Shown: positions 14,001 through 29,700 of the stretch, in pieces
Layout: each line of letters starts with the position of its first letter
How positions within the stretch are numbered: position 1 is the stretch's first letter
NCBI RefSeq assembly: GCF_000002995.4
Contig: NW_025062478.1
Span: forward strand, 12,086,001 to 12,150,000
DNA: 64,000 nt
Origin: Brugia malayi
Taxonomy: Eukaryota > Nematoda > Chromadorea > Rhabditida > Onchocercidae
Direction of reading: 5' to 3'
Program-made: the position numbers and the translations under genes
Notes under the pieces: generated by a model
What the model was told of the DNA's origin: nothing
Seen by the model: only the letters and a program-made list of their open reading frames with translations
The model's database searches: none

Positions 14001-17000
14001 GATAATCTATATATATATGTTTTAGATATTACATTTTTAGATATTTCTATTTCTTTTACGTTTTTTTAGATATCTGTATTATCTGTCATATTTCTTTTAT
14101 ATTTAGATATATATATTATTGCATTACATTCGAAATATCATAGAGATATTATATTTTTGTTAGCATTTTAAGTTTACACTTGTAATTTTAAATACTTGAT
14201 TAGGAATTGAATTGGAAAAGAAATAAGTGTGGGAGGAGTATACTTATCTTTTTTCTTTTTTATTTGATTTAAAAGGATATGTGGTGAAATTTGAAAATTC
14301 AAATTTTTGAATAATTTCTGAGCTTCATTGATGTTACATTTTTCGTCTGCTCTATCTAACTTAAAATTTGACTTTATTGTTTACAGCTGTTAATTGTGAA
14401 TGATTTCTGATCACTTTATTCTACAAGAAATTTTTATTCCACCTATATATTTAAAATAAATAAAGTATTATAGCGAAGGTTTACGGCTGGTCAAGATTAT
14501 GCTGTTCAAAATGGACAAGCAAAGCATATTGGTCAGAGTGAAAAACCACCACAATTTAGTACCATTCCATCTTCAACAACAGTGAATGCTGGTGAATCAG
14601 TCACATTTGCAGCCAAAGTAAGTTCTATAGATAAAGAAACTGGAAAGAATGAATTATAGAAAAACACACTTACAAATTTTTGAAATGATCCTAAATTTGT
14701 CAGTGTTTGAAAAATTTCTCTCAAGCAGTTCTTTGCATCAAATTTTCAAGTATATCAGATTTGCCACTTAAATTCATCGATAACTTATAAGTATTACTTT
14801 TTTTTCGAGGTTTCCAAAGACTTTTTTTGCATGTTTTATTTGATTTTCATTTGTTCATATTTTTAGACAGCAGGTCAGCAAGTACCAAGTCTTAATTGGT
14901 ATCGCTCTGATGGCAGTCATATTACAACTGGTGGGCGCTATGTGGTTGACATTTTAAACGATGGTTCCACAAAGTTGACCATCAACAAATGCACAATTGA
15001 GGATAGTGATACTTATTTGTGCGTTGCAGAAAATGAAGGTGGTGCTGTACAGCTACGTTGTTCACTTAATGTTCTTGGTATGTTAAAATAATGTTAGATA
15101 TTGCATTTCTTTAAATACTGCTTGCATGTAAGACTTTTGGTGCTTGGTCTTGTTATTTGCCATATTATTTTATGATTATTGTTTAATAGATTATTTTTAT
15201 GATTTTATAGTTTTCAATAAACTTTTTGTATTTCAGAACAGAAATCGAGTGGTGCTCCACAGTTTGTTGGTAAATTTCAGTCTGTAACAATTTACGAAGG
15301 AGATTCGTTGACACTTTATTGCAAAGCAATTGGTGCGAAACTTCGAATGAGTTGGTCCAAAGATGGTATACCACTGAAAAATGGTGGCTCATTTAAGTAA
15401 GCATTTGTATAACTTTGAGATCAACTGGATATATTGTTGTTTTATATTTGTCATTTCCAAATATATTATTTTATATCTTCGTTGTTTTATATTTGCCATT
15501 TTCAGTCAGAACTGAAATAAATGCAGTTTACCAATTAATGATATATAATGGCGACATTTTGGCTCGTCTTTTTACACTATATGATTAGTGGCTCATTTTA
15601 ATCTTTTTCAATCACTTTTGTCCTAAAACTTTTAATTCTTCTAAAAGTATTCGGCAAGTTTTTTTTGAATATCACTATTATTTGTATTCGCATTATTCCA
15701 CAATTTTAGAATCGATGATAAGGGAAACGGTGAGACAACTTTACAAATTCTTAACGCTAAAATGGCTGATGGTGGTTGGTACCAATGTGATGCTACAAAT
15801 GAATGTGGAACATCTTCATTGAAAGTGATTTTTTATGTTCTATGATCCTAAGCAGATTTTTTTTCTGATTTTTTTAAAGTTTCATGCCCGCTATAACTTC
15901 GTTCTAAAGTTTTTAAATAATGTTTTCCATATTGCTTAAATTTGAATGAAATTTGGATTTCTTTCAGGGACGCATAGTTGTTCAGACTCGTCAAAAATTG
16001 GATTTAGTAAATCAGGACCAAATTACACTGAGAAAAGTTGATCGTCGTATGGCTAGGTATATCTAAAACTAGCTAAATTAGTGGTCTAGAAACTGTAATA
16101 GTTTATGTTATGCTTATCAGTTAGTAGAAGTTTACAATTAAAAGTGTTTGCTTTAAGTTTAAAATTCATTTCTCAGGAGATTTCAGGCATGGTAGTAAAA
16201 TGGAAATAGATAATAATGAATTACGAGAAGCTTCCAAACAACCGCCAAAATTTTTGGATACAATTAAAAATTTAAGTTTGATTGAAGGTCAAACTGCTTT
16301 GCTTAGCTGTAAGTATTCACCACCAGATGATCCGAATTTAAAAATAGCTTGGCTAATAAATGGAAAGGTATCTTTCTTATTTTTTATTATTTTTTACTCT
16401 AATTTAATTTTTGATTTGTAGCGAAAACTTTGCATATAACTCATCAGTAGTTTGTTTTCAATCCAGTTCCTTTCTGCGGTTAGACATTTAAATTAATTTT
16501 AAAAAAATTTTATAAAATTTGAGGCAGTGATGACTAGTTCACGTCTGTCAACAGTGGCTGAAAATGGTTATGCTGCTTTGGAAATTAATCCAGTTAAAAT
16601 GTTTGATCAAGGTGAATATACCATCGTGGCTGTGAATACACTCGGTGAAGCGCGACAGTCTGCAGTTGTTAATATTATAGGTTAATTGATTTGCATCTCT
16701 TCTTATAAATTTGCTTTACTTCATTTTTAATTTGATTCCTTAATCAAACAGCTTCCAAATCAGCAAAAAAGATTTGTTTATTGATAGATGTTCAACTAAT
16801 ATAAAAAAAAAATCTTTCAAATTTTGCATTTCCCGCGAGTTTTTTAGGGCATCGTAGTGCTTTAGCAGATGCCTCCAATGTTACGCTTTATGATCGGTCT
16901 CAAGCTAGCAAAGTAGCTACAAGAATTGCCGAAATGCCTAATTTCCATGCAGAGCTGCGATCAATGGAAGTTTTTGATGGCCAGCATGTCCATTTGGAAG

Positions 17001-20000
17001 CGAAATTTTCACCAGCTGATGATGCAAATGTAAAAATTGTGTGGTTTTTCAATGGGAAACCATTGAAACAAAGTAAGTTACAGTAAGGTATAATATCTCA
17101 CTAAATATTTACAATATTAAATTGTGAGTGAAAAATCTTATGTAAGTACATATTTCAGCTTTTTGAATCAGTATCTTTTTGCTATCAGAGCAAATTATTG
17201 GGAATTTAAATTCGAAAAGATTGATTTTAGGTGATAATATACAAATGTCTAATGGTTTTGGATTGGTTACGCTAGATATTTTCAACATTACACTAGCAGA
17301 AGCTGGCAATTATACATGTCAGTTGTCAAATGAAGTGGGTATTATGGAATCAACAGCTACCGTACTTGTTCAGCGTGAGAATTTTCAGATTAATTTTGGT
17401 CAAATTTGTAGTTGAAATAAAATTAAAGTTAAGTGCAAACTCAGTCCAAAAGCTAAGAATGGTTGAATTCATAATGTTTAGAAATTGAAGAGTTTAATCA
17501 TGTTGATATGAAATAAATAAAGATTGGCAGTTTAGCTTGACGATACATAAACTTAATAACTTCTTTTCCTCTTTCCTTTAATCTGTGAATCTTAGCTTTG
17601 ATATTTGCAGCTCGTGTAAAAGATTTCGAACAGAGAAATATAGTAGATGTGGAAGATGCCCGTGAATATCGACTTGAAATTGATGCTTCAGCTCATCCAC
17701 CAGTCTTCCTTACAAATGTTTGTCCTATGATCTCAAAGATTTTTTTGCATTGAAATAATTCGAGGCTTAAAAAGCTCAAAAAATTCTATCTCATCTGTTT
17801 CTTTCAACTTGTGCACATTTGTCTCGATGTCAATTTGCATTCAGTAGCAGATTTTTATAACTCACTTTTAGCTATCAAATTGTCACTGCAATCAAGAGCT
17901 TGGCAGTTCATATTTTGAAGCACGTATTGCACCCGTAAATGATCCTACATTGAAAGTAATTTGGCTGAAAGATGGACAACCTCTGCCAAATGCTAACAGA
18001 ATCCAAGTATGCTTTAACTTTAAATACTTAAAAATTCTGTTTTGTGATATTGTTTTGAATCAACTTTATACATGGAATACCGTGCATAAAATTTTTAACG
18101 ATTTAGACATTCAATAATTTTGGTTGCGTATCCTTAACATTGAATCCGACATATCCAGAAGATGAAGGCGTTTATACTTGCGTTCTGAAGAATTTACGTG
18201 GCCAAGCTCAAAGTGCAGCTCAGCTCACTACACTGCACACTACCAATTTGCAACTTGAATCTAAGCATGAACAATCATTAGCTCAGATCGGATATCTTGA
18301 GGGACATCAGGTACATCACATTAAGAAAGTTTACTTGGTTTGTATTTTTAAGCTCAAAATTAAGTTCTACACTTTTACAATTTCATTTTTTAAAGTTAAT
18401 ATGTTCTTTTTTAGAAATTTTTTTAGACATTGTAATTTGTAAAAATTTTATTTCCTGAATATTTGCATGAATATTTTTGTTCTATTTCAAAAAATTTTAT
18501 ATTTTATAAATCTTTGTTGATTTTGTTTTCATTTTTAACTATTTTAGGTTCACATTGGGCCACCATCCGTGGAAAGACCGGAAGAATTTAACAGTATGGA
18601 ACAACCACGTTTTGCACGTCAATTAGAAAGCCACATTGAAGTAAATGAAAATGAACCAGTGCATTTCGAAGCACGGATCCAACCCGCAAGTGACGTGAAA
18701 ATGGTTGTTGAATGGTAATTTCACGCTACTAATCTGAAGTTCTTATTAAATTTGCACTAGTAGTATATTATTCGGATGTATATTCTTTAGAGTATGTTCT
18801 TTTTAAAACAGCCAGCTGCATGTTCTGTGAACTGGTACTAATCTCAAAATAATTATGTTCTTAAAAAATTGAAATTTTATAAGAATGTTTTTCATAAAAT
18901 TAAATTTTTGTTAATTCAGAGTTATCCATAAAAATTTTTTTTAATGACATTAACAAATGTTTCAGATATATCATTAAGAAATATGTGTTGCATTTGTTCT
19001 CATTTGATTACAAATTATTAATGAAGTCCTACCTATTCATTTTATTTTTAGAATTCCGCTGTTCCAGTGAGCTTTTCAGTTTATATTTTTGTAGGCAACA
19101 AAAAAATTGAGCTTTTTCAGGTACCACAATGGCGCACCTTTACCAGCAGCACACAGACTGAGACCAATGTTCGATTTTGGTTATGCTGCTCTGGATATTC
19201 TGTATGCATTCCCTGAGGATTCTGGGATCTATACATTGATTGCCAGGAATGAACTAGGTGAAGTGCAATCAAACCTCGAATTGATCGTCAATTCGGAGAA
19301 ATCTCTTTATCTGGATGCCCATCATCCGGAAGGTAATAAGACTTTGACAGTTTTCTGCGAAAGGAAATGCTTTAAATTATCTATAGACCTAAACATTTCT
19401 CCTTGAATTTGAACTAACTCGTGAATAATTTTGTTAATTACTTTAAAGGACTCGATCGGATTCAGGAGTTGGAACAAAGTCGCATTCGTCCACTGGAATA
19501 TCCAGCTGACCGTGAATGTGATCATGAGCCGCGATTCATCGGTGATTTGCATGATTTGGAGTTGAACGAAAACGAAAATATTCACTTTGCTTTAAAGGTT
19601 TGTACATATTGATGCTTTATGTAATCTGAATTTTTTCAAATGCTAGATTTTAAATGTGTTGAATTTCCATTTAAGTTGGAACCGATGAATGATCCTACGA
19701 TGAAAGTAGAATGGTACGTTAATGGACGTCCACTTTTGATTAGTTCTCGTGTCCGAACTCAATGTGAATTCGGTTTTTTAACGACTGATATTCGTGGGGC
19801 TATTCCGGAAGATTCTGGAATTTATGCCATAAAAGCAACAAATGCGCTGGGTGAAGGAACAAAGGAATGCAGAGTAACCGTAAAACGTCAGTTTTTCAAA
19901 TTTTCCACTAAAATGGCGGAAATGGAACTTTGGAATTAATTCATTTTGCAGGCTAGGAAAATTAAATTGATCAGAAACGAATTTATTTGTAGCACATGCA

Positions 20001-23000
20001 ACTATACTTTCTGAGACGCAACATCAAGAAAGTTTGGGCAAAATCCATCAAATCGAGAATTTACATAAGTATGGTCGACAGGAAGTGGAGGATATAGGCC
20101 CTCAGGTAAGGTGAATTTCAATTTTCAGAGCAATCACTATATGATTTCAGAAAGAAAAAGAAACCTTACTTTTGATAATATTTTTAATGCCTATAAATGA
20201 AATTTATAGGCCTTATTCTTGTAAGTTGTTATAAAAATTTGAGCAGTTTGATTTTCAACAAATTTAGTAAATTTATACCTTATTTCTAATAATATATTCA
20301 ATAAAGACCTTATACCTTATTAATTTTGTCGAGATCATATGAAGTAATGTTGTCCGAGTCATAGTATGTCCATATAAACTTGTAATTACTAATTGAAAAT
20401 TTACTATATAGGAACCGCCATGCTTCACAAAACCATTACCTGGCGATATTGGTGAAGTGGAAGAGGGAGAGCCACTTCATCTGGAATGTCAAATAATTCC
20501 AGTAAATGATAACACATTACACGTTAGCTGGTTAAAGGATGGGAAGCCAATTCCCACAGGTTACTTTTAATTCATTTTCATCATAGTCTTTAGCATCTGA
20601 AAAGAATGCGCTTTTTTTTCCTTTAGATGCCAACGAAAATTGTTCGTATTACCGTGACCTTATAAAAGATTTTTATATAGGACATAGATTCCGTACCTTC
20701 CATGATTTTGGTTTCGTTTCTTTGGATATTTTGGATGTCTATGCTGAAGATTCGGGAACATACACGTGTGTTGCAAAGAATGCGCTCGGACAAGCGAACT
20801 CATCCATTACTTTCACATGCAAGGGTATCTTTTTTCTTTGTTTTTACCATTCATATTTTGCATGGATATTTTTTTGATAAATAATCACTATGTTTTTAGA
20901 TAAAGAACGGATTCTTGGTCAAACACAGCATCCGAGCAGTGTTGCTAAAATTCAACAAATTGAAGCACCAAAGCCGGTCCCACAAGAAGTTCCGGACGTA
21001 ATAAAAGAAGTAAGTGCATTCACTCTCAATTTGCTATTCAGTGTGGAGAATGTATTTGGTAATGAAAGTTTGTTATGAATCACCAATTCAAATCCAAGTT
21101 TATAATTAGGTGGCACTTGTAACCAGAAATCAGCCTTAAGCTTTCGCATATGTTTGATTTCTCTTTAAAATCATTTTTGTACAATCCGAGATTCTCATGA
21201 TCTTTGATATCGGAAACTTTTTCATTAAACCTATAGAACAGATGTTTTGTCAAATTTAATTATATTTACAAGTAAAAAAGGGAAATTCTTATAGGCACCA
21301 AAATTCATCAAGCATATTGGTATCGGTGAAATGATATATGTTACTGAAGGTGACAATGTTTATCTGGGAGCACAAATCACTCCTGTTGATGATAATTCCT
21401 TAACGGTTTATCTATCTTCTTTTGTAGATTTCTTTGTATTTCAATATTTTATTATTAACTAAGCTTCTAGTTTGTCAAATGTCGGCAAAGATGCTGTGAT
21501 CCACATAGACAACTTTAGTAGAAAGCTTTGCAATTTTTTTAGAAGTTTTAAGCATTTTTTTTTTTTTTTTTGTTTAGTATGAATGGCTTTTAAATGGCAG
21601 GCCGTTAATGAAAGCACACCGTTTTGTGCTTACTCATGATTTCGGGTTTATTGCACTCAATATTTTATACATGTATCCAGAAGATAGTGGTACTTATACT
21701 CTGGTTGTGAAAAATGCAGCTGGTGAAGCACAGTCTGTTGCTGATATTGACTGTAAAGCTAAAGGAAGCATGGTTTGTATTTTTGTATCTTAAAACATAG
21801 GTTTTGTTCAGGAATTTTTTTTGGTCTTGTTAAATCATCCAGTTATAGAAAGTACCAGAAGAAATTTTTTTTTTCACTCAGTATGTCCAATAAATTGCTC
21901 AAGTGTTCATTCTTAATATACTCTAATAAACAAAACTGATTGCTTATTTTGGCTAGTTTGAAGCTGCTTTGAAATTTTCAAATTCGTCCATGCTGAATTA
22001 CTTTCTCAATTTTTCAGATAACTGAATCCTTCCATCCTAATTCAGTACAACGTATTCGTGAACTAGAAATGCCGTTACAATCACCGGATGAACGCCCGGA
22101 AGCACCTCGAATGGCACCACGGATTGTACGAACTCTACCACCACAAATGGATAATATCCATGAAAGTCAAACACTTCATTTAGAAGCACAAATTCTACCT
22201 GTCGATGATAATCAACTCAAGGTAAGTTATGTAACTTTACAAATAGAGCATGCTAAAATAAGCTATCGATTATTTGCGTAAATTGATTTTGCTAACGAAA
22301 AACATAGACTAAATGTAGAAACAATAGACCAATAATTCAGCAATAGCAGATAAACGCAGATAAACGGATGTGGAAAAAGCCTGTCTACTACACAAGAATG
22401 GTGTAAGGGCAGTTTAGGGTATAGTCCAGATGTTCTTGAAGTCAATCGGATAGACCGTTCTTCTGATTCTCACATGTTGAACATTTATTTCCAAAAAAGT
22501 AACCAGGTGGAAATTTTTGTGAGCCTTCCAGACATGAAAAATAAAACATTTAGGTTGAATGGCTTCATAACGGACACCCATTGAAAGCTGGTAGCCGTTA
22601 TCGCTTGATGAATGATTTCGGCTTCGTATCTCTGGACATTGATTATGTTATCGCAGAAGATGCTGGGACATATACATTGCTTGTCACAAATCCAGAGGGT
22701 GATTTCTCGTTTATTTTCATTATTTTTTCAAATAGGAAAAAATGACAAAGAAGATTCATAATTGGAATCAGGGTCGGCTTAAGTTGGGAATAACTAAGTA
22801 AGAAGACAAAGTAATTGCTCGAGAAAAATCAAAACCTAGGTTGTAAAATATTTGTCTACATTGTATAGGTAAAGTTAATGTTTCTTGAGTGTTTTATTTA
22901 TGCAAAATAGTAATTTTGGATGCTTTATATAAATTAATTAATTTAAATGAACGTCTCGGTTACGTCTGATGGCCGTGAAAATATTCTAATTTTCCGTTGT

Positions 23001-23729
23001 AGGTCGTGCTGAGACAAGCACACAATTTAATGTGGAACGATTGAAAAATATTTATTTGGACACCGAACACCCTGAAAGCTTACGACGGATCCAGGAAATT
23101 GAAGCAGTACAACCAGCAAAACCATCTGAAGAAGAATTAATGCCTGAAAAGCCATCTTTCATTCAGCAATTGAGCGGTCCTAAAGAAGTCCTTAGAGAAG
23201 GACAATCAGTGCACATGGATTGCATGGTGCAACCAATTAATGACCCTAATTTAAAGGTGTTATTTTTTTTTAATTGGAAAAAATTTGCATGAGTTATCAA
23301 ATCAGCTAAACTTATATTGTTCATTGCTTGAAAAGTTTCTCCATTTTTCTTGCAGTCAATAAAAAGATGTCTCATTTTTTACATGAAAATTCTAGATTTA
23401 CTTATTCTGAAACTCTAAGAAATCTCGCTGAAAGATTTTCATCGTAAATTTTACAGATTGAATGGTTCCTTAATGGTTATCCAATTATGTTTGGATCACG
23501 CATTCGAACTATGCATGACTTCGGCTACGTAGGCCTTGAGTTCCTACATATTCATCCTGAAGATTCGGGTACTTACACATGCAAAGCTAGTAATGCAGCT
23601 GGTGAAGCAACTACTGAATTTTTCATCGAATGCAAACGTAAATATTGCTGGAATTAGTGATACTATTATGAGTGAAAGTGTAACAGACATATTTTGCTTG
23701 CTTTTTTCATTGACGCAGCAATGTGATAT

Positions 23730-23763
<34 letters not shown>

Positions 23764-26700
23764 CTAAAAAGGATTTTTTCTTTCATAACAGACTTAACAA
23801 TATGCTCGTGATTTTATTTTGCAGCACGAAGAAATATCTATCTTGATACTCAGCATGCAGATTCATGGGCGAAAATCCAGGAGATAGAAAATTATGAACC
23901 ACCACGTGAACCATCGCCTGAACTTTCGTTTCCACCACCAACTTTCACTGTACCATTACAAGTAAGCTTTTGTTACCTTCAACAGAGTATTATTTCAGTT
24001 TGAATTCTCCTGATAATGCAAACAACTTTTGTGATAATCCTAATGTCCGTGATCTCTTATAGAATTTCGATGGTATCTTTGACGGTGAAAGTGTTAGATT
24101 AGAATGTAGACTGCAACCAGTTAATGATCCGACACTGAAAGTATATTGGACCAAAAATGGATTACCGTTGCCGGAAGGTAGGTGATGCAATTTAGTGGAT
24201 TATATAATTAACAAAATTTAGATATGTGCTAATTCTGAAAGCCTGAAATAAAATTCTCTTGAACGACTAACATAGGAAAGATCATATTGTAAGTTTCCAT
24301 GATGAAACTGTAGCGCTATTATTTAGGAAGCCAATTGTTGGTTAACAGTTTGGTTCATCTGAAACCTTTTTACCATCGATTTTACTCGTTTAAATTTTCT
24401 TCTTCGTTAAAATTAAATTATGCTTTCAGGAAGTCGTTTCATGCCTGCACGTAATTTGGATTATGTTACTTTGGATCTGTTGGCTGTGTATGGCGAAGAT
24501 TCCGGAATCTATTCATGCCGAGCAGTTAGTGAATTTGGAGAAGCAACAACTTCATGTACCGTTACATGCCAACGTTAGTTACTGTATATGTGTGTAGAAT
24601 ATTTACTGAATTTGTTGGAACTATATCTGAATGCACTGAGAATTGTATGTTTAGCAACGGAATCACTGCTTTTGAATACTCAGCATCAAGAGTCTTGGAA
24701 TCAAATTCAAGATATAGAAAACCGTCGTCCCCAAGAACCGATTTACCTTGAACCTGAAAAAATAAAGCCAAGATTTGTTGTGGCTTTGCCTGCGCAAATT
24801 GGTGAATTCAGTGAAGGCGAACCCATTCATCTGGAAGGACAGGTTGGTTTCATTAAAATTTAATTTCAATAGATCTCTTTATGAAAAGACATTCGTTTGA
24901 GAAGTGACACATCTTCATCGATGAAATCTGTTTTAAAAGATAGAATGTTTAGTTTTTGTTAGTGGTTAAAATTTTCTTTGTTAATAAGTGACTACTGTAT
25001 TTCCTCTATACACTTAAATCAACTAAATTAAATTGCATTTAGGAATATGTATTTCTGTCTGGCATTTCTACAGAATATTTTATCAACCACTTTTTTAATC
25101 ACTTTTTCAAAATCACCAATTTTGACAAAAAATTAGTCTGAATAGTGCGCTTAGAATTTTGTTTCAGCTTAGCATTTTTCAGATAGAACCAACGAGCGAT
25201 AATGAACTCACGGTAGAGTGGTATCAAAACGGTCAACCGCTCGCAAATGGACATCGTTTCCGGAAAACGCACGATTTTGGATATGTTTCGTTGGACATTC
25301 TCTATGCTTTTCCTGAAGATAGTGGCGAATGGACATGTGTAGTCAGTAATAGTTTGGGTTGGTTTTTGCTTTTTCGATGTTTAATAAATTATATTTAGAA
25401 TTTAAATTAATATTTAAAAGTCTGCAGTTCTGAGAACTCTGCAATCTGAAGTTTTTAAGAGATCGATTTTCTTTATTAATGATCATTACTTGAAACCCGG
25501 TTTCGAACGGATCATACTAAATTTAGTTATAAGTAAAGAATGCTAAATTCAGGAGATGCACACTCAACAGCAGTGTTTAAAATTATCGGCAAGAAAGTAA
25601 TCAACAGTGAAAGCCAACATCCAGAAAGTTTGCAAAGAATTCGAGAAATCGAAGCACCAAAAGAAGTAGCACCAGAACCACCCGAATTAAAGCCTTTGGC
25701 ACCTCAGTTCATACAACCGATGGAAGCCATCGAAAGGATCGAAGGCCAACCAGCCCACTTTGAAACGAGGTTTTACTTTTTTTGTATTAAATCGTTACAT
25801 TTAAATGTGTATTAAAATTTGAAGAATTTTGACTACACGTTAGCATCGCTCTGCTAACTTCTACAACAAAATATTCTTTTATTTTTTACTAATTCAAAAC
25901 GAAATTTTAATTTAAATTTTATTTTGATGATCGCCAATTTCGGTACGTATATAGACAAATCTTTTTTTTTTTTTTTTTTTGCTTTATCTCAGTCTTTGCT
26001 CACAGAAATCTTTCATTGTTCGATATTCTAGGGTAACACCAATTAACGATCCAAAGATGAGAATACAGTGGTTCAAAGATGGTGTTCCTCTATTAAACAG
26101 TAATCGATTCCATCATACATCTGATTTTGGATTTATCGGATTGGATATTTCATATACTGTTCCGGAAGATGCTGGTATATATACGGTTGTAGCAACAAAC
26201 GAACAAGGACAGGACCAAGTAGAAGGGCAGCTTTATGTTGAGACCAGATCAGGTTTGACATGCATTTTAATGAAACTTCCAGAAAAAAAAGAATCAAAAA
26301 ATGTACATTATGATATTCGAGATGAAAAGTTCAAATTTTTTTAATTTGCATGAAAATTGTATTATTTTCAGCCATTCTTGGCGATACGCAGCATGAGAGT
26401 AGCTGGCAAAAGATTCAAGTATTGGAACAGCCGAAAAAAGGGCCTGAAGAGGCTCCAGAATCTATTCACGGGTCACCTCATTTTACTCGACAATTAAATT
26501 CTAATGAAAATCTTATTGAGGGACAACCAGCGCACTTCGAGGCACAATATGAACCTATTAATGATCCACAGCTAGCAATTTTATGGTGGGTTTTGAAAAG
26601 GAATATGGAAGTAATTTTTAAATTTGTATTATTAAGATAATTGGTGCAATGTTATTTTCCTTATTCTTATTCTGGTGGATTCCGGTCTCTGGAATGTGAA

Positions 26701-29700
26701 ATTTTTGATCATCCAAAGTCGAGTACTCTGGAAACAATTGTAAATTGAGGAGAGAAATTTTTGTGAATTCCGAATTTAATTGTTAGAAACCCTTAACTCT
26801 TTTGTAGGTTTCATAATGGTCGTCCATTAGCTGCTGGTAGTCGTATTTCAATGAGAAATGAATTTGGTTTGGTAACCCTCGACATACATTATGTTTTACC
26901 GGAAGATATAGGTGAATTCCGTTGCTTGGTAAGAAATGCAATGGGTGAGGATCAAACATCCGGCAATTTGCAGTGCCAGACTCGAGCAAGTATCCTTGCG
27001 GAAGTACAACATCCAGAAAGCTGGAAACGAATTCAAGTATGACAATCTACTCCAATAAATTATTTCTTCACTGAAAGATTCTGGCCATTATTTTTTTTCA
27101 TCCAGTAAAGGTATTTTAGGAAATTGAAGCGCCAAAAGTTGTTCCAACTGTTCCAGAATCAACAGTTTATGCAAAACCTACTTTTACACAACCCTTGAAA
27201 AGTATAGCTGATGTGCCGGAAGGGAGTGCTGTTCTTCTAGAAGCAAGGGTTATACCTGTTAATGATCCCAAACTACAAATTCAATGGTAAATTTTGCTAT
27301 TTTTTTTTAAATTAGGTGCCAATTTTATGAAATTTTCCTGCAACAAGAAAAAGGGCGCGAAATACGAACATTTGACTTCATAAATTCCATTCTTGAAAGC
27401 TTGTTTAGAGAAATCGGAAGTTCTAGATTTCAACTTTAAAGAAATCTTTAGGTTCCATAATGATGCCCCGTTGCAACAGAGTAGCTGGCATACAATGACC
27501 AATGATTTTGGATGTGTCACTTTGCGCATCTCACCCGTTTATTCGCACCACTCTGGTGTCTACTCATGTAAAGCAGTAAATGAACAAGGAGCAGCTGTAA
27601 CAAGCGCAAATATATCTATTCTGGGTATTTGTTTTAAGCTTGCACTTCACAATAAAATAAAACTAAAGTCCTTTTTAAAGAAATAACACATTCTGCTTAA
27701 ACTCGGAAACTCTATCTCAGGTGCGGATAGTTTGGTGGTAGATACTCAACATCCAGATTCTTTGAAAAGAATCCAAGAATTGGAATCGGTTGATAAAAAC
27801 ATGCGCTTGGAAGTACCCGAACCGGAGTTCGGCAAACCAAATTGGATTAAAGCTTTTGACAACATTGATAACTTGCAAGAAGGTGAAATTGTTCACTTGG
27901 TTGGATGTGTAGAACCAGTTGGTGATCCGCACTTGAAGATCGAATGGTATCTGAATGGCGCTCCTCTGAAGAATTGTAAATTTGTTAAATTTGCTTATTG
28001 TTTTTTTTTCCACTCTTTCGTTTTGAAATGTCAGCTCTACTTCTGAATTTTATAAGAAAAAGAAGCTGAAAATTTAAGGTGTTTGCATTTCTCATTTTCA
28101 CTGATTTTTCGGCCCCCTTACGATCGTTTTTTATTAGAGTTTAAAAATTTTCAGCAAATCGCTATCGTCATGAAAATGATTTTGGAAATATCACGTTAAC
28201 AGTAGTTCATGTTCTTCCGGAAGATTCTGGAGTATATACATGCAAAGCAATAAATAAACAGGGTGAAGCTACTACCAGTGCTACAGTGAAAGTTGCTGGT
28301 TAGTTTAAATGTTTCGGTTTCACCAAACTTTGAAGTACCGTTTTTTGCATTTGTTTTCTGTTACAAGTGCAATGAAAAACAATCTGTTTAATTTTAGGTT
28401 ATGAATCAATAGTGCGTGATGCTCAACATCCAATATCCTGGGAAAAGATCCAGATTCTTGAAACACCGATAGTAATTGAAGAAATTGAGGAAACGATAGA
28501 AAAGGAGAAACCGCGCTTTCTCACACAACTCGAGTCGGCAACTGATATTTCTGAAGGTGCCGTCGTGCATCTGGAAGCAACATTCCAACCTGCTCGTGAT
28601 CCTGATCTTAAAGTTTCTTTTTATTTCCATTTTTATGCGGCAGTTTTTCACCATTAAATTTGTTATGCTTACATTTTGGGTTGATGTTATCCTGTCTCAA
28701 CCTGTTTACTATAAAATCTTTGCATGAATTTGAAAAGTAGATTCACTGAAACAAGCATTCATTGTTAAACGGCATTCTGATTGAGTTTCAATAATTCTTG
28801 TTTGAAGGTAGTCTGGCTACGTAATGGGCAACCGCTTGGTGCTAGTCAGCTGATAAAAACAAGAAGCGAACTGGGCTGGGCAGCTCTGGATATTGGTGGT
28901 GTTAATCCCGATCATAATGGTGTCTATACACTTAAGATTATAAACAGCGAAGGAGAAGCAGCTTCATCTGCATCTATTAAGGTATTTGCAAAGTTTGATC
29001 TTAAAGATTTTAAGATGCTAAATTTATTTATTATTATTTAATCACATCACATGCATACTGTTAACATCTAATTGCGATTATTTCATTTTTTTTTTTTTTT
29101 TTTTTTTTGTAGTTATATGGTTAACACAAACCGTTGTTATGGTTAAAATATTTAATTTAGGTCGCTGGTATTGGAGACATTTTATTGGATACCACACATG
29201 AAGAGTCGTGGCGTAGAATCCAAGAAATTGAAGCACCAAAAGAAAAGACACCTGGTACGGTATAAGTTTTTGTTCTTTCTCTAGAACTTCGAAATTCCTT
29301 ATGGATAGCTATCAACTTTTTTGACACTAAAATACATAAACTTTTTTCTTCCTTGAAATACATGAACATCTTTACTTAAATGCTTAAATACATTTGCACG
29401 GTCCGAAATGTCTGTGAATTCTCAGCTTAACAATAGCATTTCATTTTGTCTGTTGGTGACTTGTGGCATTGCAGAACCACCACCGCCGGTTTATGACACT
29501 CCATCATTTCATGAGCAAATTTCTGATGTTGAATGCGGTGAAGGTGAACCATCACACTTCGAGGCTGTCGTTATACCAATTAATGATCCCAATTTGCAAG
29601 TTACTTGGTTTCGCAATGGACAGCCATTGGCACATGGCTCGAAATATGCTATATCACGGGACTTCGGCTTTTGCACTTTGGATATCAGCTATACATATCC

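Noticed and set aside
22263..22445. Minus-strand 60-codon open frame in a GC-richer intron patch
   Set aside because: No family resemblance or splice partners; the patch contains only a short AGATAAACG duplication.
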